Source: Streptomyces rishiriensis (lineage in GTDB: Bacteria; Actinomycetota; Actinomycetes; Streptomycetales; Streptomycetaceae). From it: a DNA stretch of 64,000 nucleotides. The stretch spans positions 62,001 to 126,000 of the forward strand of contig NZ_BEWA01000023.1 of NCBI RefSeq assembly GCF_003112535.1. The letters are read 5' to 3'. The position numbers and the translations under genes were made by a program. Below, piece after piece: positions 58,426 to 64,000 of the stretch; position 1 is the first letter of the stretch, and each line of letters opens with the position of its first letter. The notes under the pieces were generated by a model. It saw only the letters and a list, made by a program, of their open reading frames with translations, was not told where the DNA came from and made no database searches.

Positions 58426-59201
58426 GGCCAGGTCTCTTCCGGGTGGGTGGTGCGCTGGGCGACGGAGTTGTCCGCCGCGCCGGTGATGGAGGAGATGATC
58501 TGTTCCTGGGAGGTCGTGTTCACGTCGAAGAGGCCGTTGTTGCGTCCCAGGCGCAGCACGGCGACCCGGTCGGCGACGGCCTTGATGTCGCCCATGTTGT
58601 GGCTGATGAGGAGGACGCCGAGGCCCCGGTCGCGCAGCTCCTCGATGAGGTCGAGGAGCTGGCCGGTCTGCTCGACGCCCAGGGACGCGGTGGGCTCGTC
58701 GAGCAGCAGCAGCCTGGGCTCGCCGAGCAGCGAGCGGGTGATCGCGACGACCTGGCGCTGGCCGCCGGACAGGGAGGCGACCGGCACCCGCACGTCGGGG
58801 ATCCGGATGGACAGGGTGTGCAGCAGCTCGCGGGTGCGGCGCTCCATCTCCACCTCGTCCAGCACGCCGAGCCGGTGGATCTCCCGGCCGAGGAAGAGGT
58901 TGCCGACGACGTCGAGGTTGTCGCACATCGCGAGGTCCTGGTAGACGGTCGCGATGCCCAGCACGTGGGCGTCCTGGGGGCGTCTGATCTGGATGGCGCT
59001 GCCCTGCCATTCGATGACGCCCCGGTCGGCGGGTCCGACCCCCGAGATCACCTTGACCAGGGTGGACTTGCCCGCGGCGTTGTCGCCCATCAGAGCGACC
59101 ACCTCGCCGCCGCTGATCTCCAGTTCGACGTCCATCAGCGCCTGGACGGCCGCGAACCGCTTGGACACGCCACGCAGCGTCAGCAGGGGCTGCACCGGCA
59201 C
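58422..59201 (-). CDS. Sugar ABC transporter ATP-binding protein
   Basis: 259 aa, a single nucleotide-binding domain (FrcA-like, not the double-domain RbsA/XylG type). Walker A MGDNAAGKST, Q-loop in VYQDLAMCD, signature LSGGQRQVV, Walker B LLLLDEPTASLG, switch His in LLISHNM. The P-loop has Asp-Asn-Ala instead of the usual Asn-Gly. GTG with GGAGG 7 nt upstream. It energises the permease encoded next. Confidence 0.95.
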   Translation of the reverse strand: MPVQPLLTLRGVSKRFAAVQALMDVELEISGGEVVALMGDNAAGKSTLVKVISGVGPADRGVIEWQGSAIQIRRPQDAHVLGIATVYQDLAMCDNLDVVGNLFLGREIHRLGVLDEVEMERRTRELLHTLSIRIPDVRVPVASLSGGQRQVVAITRSLLGEPRLLLLDEPTASLGVEQTGQLLDLIEELRDRGLGVLLISHNMGDIKAVADRVAVLRLGRNNGLFDVNTTSQEQIISSITGAADNSVAQRTTHPEETWP

Positions 59202-59235
59202 GGGGCCACCTCCTTCCTGTGTCCGGGCGTCCCGC

Positions 59236-60363
59236 TCACGGAGTGAGTCCGGCCTTGGCGCAGGCGGACCGTAGGTTCGGGGGGCAGATCTGGGCGATGG
59301 TGTACATACCGTCCTTCACCAGAGTGTCCTTGATGTCACCGGTCGTCACCGGGACCGACGGGAGCAGGACGGCGGGGATGTCCTTGACGGTGGAGTTGGC
59401 GACGGTCCCGGTGGCGATGGACGCCACCGACTTGCCGCGGCCGAGGGCGACGGCCATCTCCACGGCGGCGTCGGCCGCCGACTTGTAGGGCTTGTAGACG
59501 GTCATGTACTGGTCGCCCCCGACGATGCGCCGCACGGCGGCGAGGTCGGCGTCCTGTCCGGTGACCGGGGGCAGCGGTCTGACCTTGGTGGCGTTGAGGG
59601 CGGAGATCACGGCGCCGGCGAGACTGTCGTTGGCGGCCAGGACCCCGTCGATGCGGCCCGCGCCCAGGGCGGCGATGGCGGCCCGCATGTCGACGAAGGC
59701 GTTCTCCGGCCGCCAGCCGACGGTGTCGTAGGACTTGCCGATCCTCACCTTGCCGGCGAGGACGGAGAGCGCTCCCCGCTTGAACCAGCCGGCGTTGGGG
59801 TCGGTCGTGGCGCCGTTCATCATGACGATCTGGCCGCCGTGGGCCTTCGCGCCCATGGCCTTGAGCAGCGCCGTTCCCTGCAGCTTGCCTACCTTCGCGC
59901 CGTCGAAGGTGACGTACCCGGAGATCGGGCCCTGTGCGAGCCGGTCGTAGGCCACGACCGGGATGCCGGCCCGGTGGGCGTCCTCCACCGAGGGGCGGAG
60001 CAGCTGGGGGTCGACAGCGGCGATGATCAGGACGTCCACCCCTCTGGTGATCATGGATTCGAGCTGCTGGCGCTGCATCGCCGGGTCGGGGGTGGCGGCG
60101 ACAGCCGTCGGACAGCTCGGGCACAGTTCCCCGAGCTTCTTCTCGATGAGGGGCTTGTCGAACTGGCCGAAGCGGGAGGCGCCGCCGCCGGGGAGCAGCA
60201 GGCCGACGGTGGGGCTGTGGCCCCCGCCCCCGCCCCCGTCGCCCCCGCCCCCGCCCGCGGTGCAGGCCCCGGCCAGGGTCAGGACGGCGGCGATCGCGAC
60301 GGCCGTGGACGCACGGCCGCGTGACCTGCCTTTCACGGCTGGAAGGCCGACACCGAGACCCAT
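59236..60363 (-). CDS. Sugar ABC transporter substrate-binding lipoprotein
   Basis: 375 aa. Lipoprotein signal with lipobox LAGAC at about 30-34, then a Gly-rich tether (TAGGGGGDGGGGGG) and a type-I periplasmic-binding fold of the ribose/xylose class (VGLLLPGGGASRFGQFDKPL; MITRGVDVLIIAAVDPQLLR; GIPVVAYDRLAQGPISGYVT; MRAAIAALGAGRIDGVLAAN). It captures the sugar outside the membrane. First gene of the operon. The AAGGAA ribosome site lies inside a 13-bp palindrome, so translation or transcription may be blocked by a bound protein. Confidence 0.94.
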   Translation of the reverse strand: MGLGVGLPAVKGRSRGRASTAVAIAAVLTLAGACTAGGGGGDGGGGGGHSPTVGLLLPGGGASRFGQFDKPLIEKKLGELCPSCPTAVAATPDPAMQRQQLESMITRGVDVLIIAAVDPQLLRPSVEDAHRAGIPVVAYDRLAQGPISGYVTFDGAKVGKLQGTALLKAMGAKAHGGQIVMMNGATTDPNAGWFKRGALSVLAGKVRIGKSYDTVGWRPENAFVDMRAAIAALGAGRIDGVLAANDSLAGAVISALNATKVRPLPPVTGQDADLAAVRRIVGGDQYMTVYKPYKSAADAAVEMAVALGRGKSVASIATGTVANSTVKDIPAVLLPSVPVTTGDIKDTLVKDGMYTIAQICPPNLRSACAKAGLTP

Positions 60364-60368
60364 CTTCG

Positions 60369-60381
60369 ATTCCTTAGGAAT
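60369..60381. promoter_or_regulatory. Palindrome covering the ribosome site of the binding-protein gene
   Basis: ATTCCTTAGGAAT, perfect 6-bp arms around one T, with the AAGGAA Shine-Dalgarno inside. Just upstream, CTTGGC occurs twice in direct repeat (near 60411-60433, minus strand). Possible operator of the IclR protein encoded upstream. Confidence 0.45.
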
Positions 60382-60610
60382 TGTCCAGGTCCATCACGAA
60401 ATGAGTATCCGTTGCCAAGCGTAGCCAAGCCGCCGCTCTCGTTGCGTTCGGGGTGGCGCGCGCGGCGGTTCGCCGCCCGGCTCCCGGCCCCCCCCCGTGA
60501 GGGTGCGCGCGATCCCTGACCCCGGCTCGGCGCATCCACGGCGCTGTGTTGCGTCAACCTTGTGGCCGCGCCTGGGCGCACCGCGGCGGAAGGGGTGGCG
60601 GCCGGGGCGC

Positions 60611-61408
60611 TCAGCCCAGGTAGCCCATCCGGTGGCTGATCTCCTCGGCGCCCTTCAGCAGGATCGGCGAGAGCTCGTGCAGCCGCTCCTCGGTGAGCCG
60701 GTAGGAGGGGCCGGAGGCGCTCAGCGCGGCGATGACCCGGCCGTCGCGGTCGCGGACCGGCGCGGCCATGGCGTGCAGGCCGATCTCCAGCTCCTCCAGG
60801 GTCCAGGCGTAACCGCGCTCGCGGGCGTCGGCGAGGTTCTTCTCCAGCTTCGCCTTCGAGGTGATGGTGCGCTGGGTGACCTTCTTCAGGCCGGCCTCCG
60901 ACAGCAGCGCGGCGCGTTCCCGGGCGGGCAGATGCGCCAGCAGGATCTTGCCGCTCGACGTGGCGTGCAGCGGGGTCAGCTCGCCCACCCAGTTGTGCGC
61001 GGTGACGGCTCCCGGGCCGCGGACCTCGTAGAGGTTGATCGCGTAGTGCTCCTGCATGACGGCGATGTTGACCGTCTCGCCGATCTCCTCGGCGAGCCGT
61101 TCGCACACGGGACGGCCCTGCTGGGTGATGTCGATGCGCCCGGTGACCGCGCCGGCCAGGCGTACGATGCCGAACCCGAGCCGGTACTTGCCGCGCTCGC
61201 CGGCCTGTTCGACGAGGCCGCGCGCCTCCAGGGCGCCGAGCAGCCGGAACGCGGTGGACTTGTGAACGTCGATCTCCGCGGCCACCTCGCTGACGCCCGC
61301 CTCGCCCCGCTGGGCCAGGATCTCCAGGACGCTGATGGCACGGTCTACCGACTGCACTCCGCCGGCCTGCGAATTGGTTGTCTCGGTGTCTGTGCTGTGG
61401 TTGCTCAC
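60611..61408 (-). CDS. IclR family transcriptional regulator
   Basis: 265 aa. wHTH (VQSVDRAISVLEILAQRGEA, VAAEIDVHKSTAFRLLGALE, KYRLGFGIVRLAGAV) and IclR effector domain (HNWVGELTPLHATSSGKILL, ARERGYAWTLEELEIGLHAM, VRDRDGRVIAALSASGPSYR). It starts at GTG 61408, with TATAGT ending 6 nt upstream and no ribosome site, so probably leaderless. It is divergent from a GMC oxidoreductase with TCGCAA-type palindromes between, and precedes the sugar ABC operon on the same strand; the GMC operon is the likelier target. Confidence 0.93.
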   Translation of the reverse strand: MSNHSTDTETTNSQAGGVQSVDRAISVLEILAQRGEAGVSEVAAEIDVHKSTAFRLLGALEARGLVEQAGERGKYRLGFGIVRLAGAVTGRIDITQQGRPVCERLAEEIGETVNIAVMQEHYAINLYEVRGPGAVTAHNWVGELTPLHATSSGKILLAHLPARERAALLSEAGLKKVTQRTITSKAKLEKNLADARERGYAWTLEELEIGLHAMAAPVRDRDGRVIAALSASGPSYRLTEERLHELSPILLKGAEEISHRMGYLG

Positions 61409-61414
61409 AACGAA

Positions 61415-61420
61415 ACTATA
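61415..61420 (-). promoter_or_regulatory. Leaderless -10 of the IclR gene
   Basis: TATAGT on the minus strand, ending 6 nt before the GTG start at 61408. Confidence 0.5.
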
Positions 61421-61470
61421 CGCGTAGTAAACAACGCTGTTGCAAGCAATGCGAGCGTAACCGTACCTAT

Positions 61471-61507
61471 CGCAAGTTGCGAGCCGCGCAACCTAGTGCG
61501 TATAGCG
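61471..61507 (+). promoter_or_regulatory. IclR-type operator overlapping the promoter of the GMC gene
   Basis: TCGCAA-G-TTGCGA (61471-61483) is a perfect palindrome; GTTGCG-N5-CGCAAC (61477-61493) overlaps it. A promoter TTGCGA (61478-61483), 18 nt, TATAGC (61502-61507) has its -35 inside the first palindrome. More TTGC/GCAA half-sites lie at 61440-61455. Binding would shut off the gene. Confidence 0.55.
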
Positions 61508-61560
61508 CTACTGGTATTAGCATGCCTCGCGTATCTACGGCGCGAGCGAGACGAGGCACC

Positions 61561-63231
61561 ATGGCTCCTGTGCAGTACGACTTCGTCATCGTCGGTGGTG
61601 GTTCCGCGGGCAGTGCACTGGCGAACAGGCTCTCCGCGGACCCGGCGAACCGGGTGCTGGTGCTGGAAGCGGGCCGGTCGGACTACCCGTGGGACGTCTT
61701 CATCCATATGCCCGCGGCGTTGACCTATCCGATCGGCAGCCGGTTCTACGACTGGAAGTACGAATCCGAGCCCGAGCCCCACATGGGCGGCCGGCGCGTC
61801 TACCACGCGCGCGGCAAGGTGCTGGGCGGCTCCAGCAGCATCAACGGCATGATCTTCCAGCGCGGCAATCCCATGGACTACGAGCGCTGGGCGGCCGGCC
61901 CCGGCATGCGGAACTGGGACTACGCGCACTGTCTGCCGTACTTCCGGCGGATGGAGAACTGTCTCGCGGCCGATCCGGACGACGAGTTCCGCGGCCATGA
62001 CGGCCCCCTCGTCCTGGAACGCGGCCCGGCGACGAACCCGCTCTTCGGCGCGTTCCTCCAGGCCACCGAGGAAGCGGGCTACGCCCCCACGGACGACGTC
62101 AACGGGTACCGGCAGGAAGGGTTCGCCAGGTTCGACCGCAACGTGCACCGCGGACGCCGGCTGTCGGCCTCGAAGGCCTACCTCAAGCCCGCCATGAAGC
62201 GCCCCAACCTCACCGTCCGCACCCGCGCCCTCGTCACCCGCGTCCTGTTCGAGGGCAAGAAGGCCGTCGGTGTCGAGTACCGGCGCGGCAAGGGTCCGCT
62301 GAAGCAGGTGCGCGCCGGGGAGGTCGTCCTGTGCGGCGGCGCGATCAACTCACCGCAGCTGCTGCAGCTCTCCGGCGTCGGCAACGCGGCGGAGCTGAGC
62401 GCCCTCGGCATCGACGTCGTCCACGACCTCCCGGGCGTCGGCGAGAACATGCAGGACCACCTGGAGGTGTACATCCAGTACGCCTGCAAGCAGCCCGTCT
62501 CCATGCAGCCGTACCTGGCGAAGTGGCGCGCCCCGTTCATCGGGCTGCAGTGGCTGTTCCGCAAGGGCCCGGCCGCCACCAACCACTTCGAGGCCGGCGG
62601 CTTCGCCCGCAGCAACGAGGACGTCGCCTACCCCAACCTGATGTTCCACTTCCTGCCCATCGCGGTCCGCTACGACGGCTCCGTGCCCGCCGGCGGCCAC
62701 GGCTACCAGGTGCACGTCGGTCCCATGTACTCCGACGCCGTCGGCTCGGTGAAGATCAGGAGCAGGGACCCGCGCGAGCACCCGGCGCTGCGCTTCAACT
62801 ACCTCTCCACCGAGCAGGACCGCCGTGAATGGGTCGAGGCGATCAGGGTGGCGCGCAGGCTCCTCAACCAGCCCGCGCTCGCCCCCTACAACGGCGGCGA
62901 GATCTCGCCGGGGCCGTCCGTCGAGACGGACGAGGAGATCCTCGACTGGGTCGCCAAGGACGGCGAGACCGCCCTGCACCCGTCCTGCACCTGCAAGATG
63001 GGCACCGACGACATGTCCGTCGTCGACCCGCAGAGCATGCGGGTGCACGGGGTGGAGGGCCTGCGGGTGGTGGACGCCTCCGTCATGCCCTATGTCACCA
63101 ACGGCAACATCTACGCACCGGTGATGATGATCGCGGAGAAGGCCGCCGACCTGATCCTCGGCAAGGAGCCGCTGCCCGCCTCCACGGCCGCCTACTACCG
63201 CCACCACGACGCCCGCGAACAGGCCGGGTAG
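61561..63231 (+). CDS. GMC family FAD oxidoreductase (choline-dehydrogenase-like)
   Basis: 556 aa. FAD motif DFVIVGGGSAGSALANRLSA at the N-terminus, GMC signature HARGKVLGGSSSINGMIFQR, second signature GAINSPQLLQLSGVGN, and active-site His in HPSCTCKMG plus the C-terminal NGNIYAPVMMIAEKAADLI. Overall closest in layout to BetA, choline to betaine aldehyde, though other alcohols are possible. ATG 61561 with GAGG 7-8 nt upstream. Followed 3 nt later by a methylenetetrahydrofolate-reductase-like gene, and controlled by the divergent IclR protein; together they suggest breakdown of a methylated amine such as choline or betaine. Confidence 0.9.
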   Translation: MAPVQYDFVIVGGGSAGSALANRLSADPANRVLVLEAGRSDYPWDVFIHMPAALTYPIGSRFYDWKYESEPEPHMGGRRVYHARGKVLGGSSSINGMIFQRGNPMDYERWAAGPGMRNWDYAHCLPYFRRMENCLAADPDDEFRGHDGPLVLERGPATNPLFGAFLQATEEAGYAPTDDVNGYRQEGFARFDRNVHRGRRLSASKAYLKPAMKRPNLTVRTRALVTRVLFEGKKAVGVEYRRGKGPLKQVRAGEVVLCGGAINSPQLLQLSGVGNAAELSALGIDVVHDLPGVGENMQDHLEVYIQYACKQPVSMQPYLAKWRAPFIGLQWLFRKGPAATNHFEAGGFARSNEDVAYPNLMFHFLPIAVRYDGSVPAGGHGYQVHVGPMYSDAVGSVKIRSRDPREHPALRFNYLSTEQDRREWVEAIRVARRLLNQPALAPYNGGEISPGPSVETDEEILDWVAKDGETALHPSCTCKMGTDDMSVVDPQSMRVHGVEGLRVVDASVMPYVTNGNIYAPVMMIAEKAADLILGKEPLPASTAAYYRHHDAREQAG

Positions 63232-63234
63232 ACG

Positions 63235-64000
63235 TTGGCCGCCCCAGGACTGCGCACGCTGCTCGACCGCGTCCGCTACGAGGTGCTGCCCGCGAAGGCC
63301 ACCGAGGACAAGGTCCTCGCCCATGTCCCGCGCGACGTCGTCGTCACCGTGACGGCGTCGCCGGTCAAGGGTCTGGAGCCCACCCTCGACCTCACCGCCC
63401 GGCTCACGGCGCACGGCTACCGCGTCGTCCCGCACGTGCCCGCGCGGCTCCTGCGCGACGACGTCCACCTCAAGGACGTCGTCGACCGGCTGCGCGAAGC
63501 CGGCGTGGACGACGTGTTCGTCCCCGCGGGCGACGCCGACCCGCCCGCCGGGCCCTACGACGGCGCCCTGCCGGTCCTGCGCCGGCTGAGCGAGCTGGGC
63601 AGCCCCTTCGCCCGCGTGGGCATCACGGGTTACCCGGAGAGCCATCCCCTCATCCACGACGACCTCACCGTCCAGGCGATGTGGGACAAGCGCGAACACG
63701 CCACGTACATCGTGAGCAACCTCTGCTTCGACCCCCGGGTGCTGGGGGAGTGGATCGCCCGGATCAGACGCCGGAACGTGATCCTGCCCGTCCATCTCGG
63801 CGTGGCCGGGCCCGTACAGCGGGCCAAGCTGCTGTCGATGGCGACGAAGATCGGCGTGGGGGAGTCGACGCGTTTCCTGACCAGGCATCCGTCGTGGTTC
63901 CTGCGCTTCGCCGCGCCCGGCGGGTACTCGCCCGAGCCGCTGCTCACCCGTGCCGAGCGCGCGCTGACCGCACCCTCGGCCGGAGTGGCCGGACTGCACC
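63235..64000 (+). CDS. Methylenetetrahydrofolate reductase-like protein, N-terminal part
   Basis: Open from a TTG 3 nt after the GMC stop to the window edge (255 codons seen). The translation begins LAAPGLRTLLDRVRYEVLPA and continues VTVTASPVKGLEPTLDLTAR, GYRVVPHVPARLLRDDVHLK, DVFVPAGDADPPAGPYDGAL, then IVSNLCFDPRVLGEWIARIR and ILPVHLGVAGPVQRAKLLSM, the MTHFR-type TIM barrel. Real start is uncertain because TTG has a weak site. Methylene-THF handling beside a choline-type oxidoreductase fits recovery of one-carbon units from methyl groups. It may use an alternative folate or act on glycine-betaine-derived methyls. The C-terminus is outside. Confidence 0.8.
   Translation, partial: MAAPGLRTLLDRVRYEVLPAKATEDKVLAHVPRDVVVTVTASPVKGLEPTLDLTARLTAHGYRVVPHVPARLLRDDVHLKDVVDRLREAGVDDVFVPAGDADPPAGPYDGALPVLRRLSELGSPFARVGITGYPESHPLIHDDLTVQAMWDKREHATYIVSNLCFDPRVLGEWIARIRRRNVILPVHLGVAGPVQRAKLLSMATKIGVGESTRFLTRHPSWFLRFAAPGGYSPEPLLTRAERALTAPSAGVAGLH

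Noticed and set aside
58426..59010. N-terminal extension of the sugar permease frame
   Set aside because: It overlaps the whole ATPase gene out of frame; the GTGA overlap at 58425 is the natural start.
62350..63999. 549-codon open frame on the minus strand at the right edge
   Set aside because: Antisense to the GMC oxidoreductase and the MTHFR-like gene, both with clear family motifs.

Overview
This is a 64 kb stretch of a high-GC actinobacterial chromosome, almost certainly Streptomyces or a close relative. Third codon positions are nearly all G or C, GTG starts are common, several genes look leaderless, and the gene families are Streptomyces-typical: gamma-butyrolactone-type receptor, SCO6745 family, DUF3224, GAF-ANTAR and many SpoIIE-type PP2C phosphatases. 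I saw no rRNA, tRNA, CRISPR array, insertion sequence or phage gene. The mix of stress regulators, small catabolic units and secreted enzymes suggests accessory or arm DNA rather than the conserved core.

Layout. 1-6.5 kb: a partial HTH regulator, an anti-sigma-like ATPase, an ABM monooxygenase divergent from an IclR regulator, a membrane PP2C phosphatase, a secreted protein with a strong terminator, then an AhpD-like protein and an FAD oxidoreductase behind an ECF41-like promoter. 6.6-11.2 kb: acyl-CoA oxidase, TetR-type autoregulator receptor and cytochrome P450, the arrangement of the avenolide (butenolide signal) locus of S. avermitilis, with two receptor-site-like sequences. 11.3-15.3 kb: an alpha/beta hydrolase with tandem operators, a small membrane protein and PRC-barrel pair, and a PAS-GAF-PP2C phosphatase. 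15.5-21.9 kb: a molybdopterin oxidoreductase that has lost its Fe-S ligands, a helical partner, a HemK2-like methyltransferase and another PP2C phosphatase. 22.3-27.7 kb: YbdK-type carboxylate-amine ligase, asparagine-synthase-like amidotransferase and S9 peptidase, a probable peptide-amide pathway. 28-31.4 kb: rsbQ-rsbP-rsbV energy-stress module and a GAF-ANTAR antiterminator.

31.4-43.7 kb: a run of mostly single-gene units (DHFR-like, LRV-repeat protein, P450, lipoprotein, GNAT, quinone oxidoreductase/ArsR pair, LacI, SCO6745 family, GntR, secreted hydrolase, CMD protein). 43.8-48.9 kb: meaB-mutB-mutA, the methylmalonyl-CoA mutase operon. 49-52 kb: small proteins, a histone-H1-like coiled-coil protein and an orphan GvpU. 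52-56.9 kb: a PAS-PP2C phosphatase and a three-gene signalling operon (response regulator-PP2C, CHASE3 histidine kinase, response regulator). 57-60.4 kb: a three-gene sugar ABC importer. 60.6-64 kb: IclR regulator, GMC (BetA-like) oxidoreductase and a partial methylenetetrahydrofolate-reductase-like gene.

Two themes connect the genes. First, partner-switching stress signalling: six SpoIIE-type phosphatases, one RsbW-like ATPase and one STAS protein, with no sigma factor of that class in the window. Second, small-molecule signalling: the butenolide-type locus probably makes and senses a diffusible regulator. Intergenic DNA is unusually rich in short imperfect tandem repeats (9 to 30 bp units), including three 14-bp arrays.
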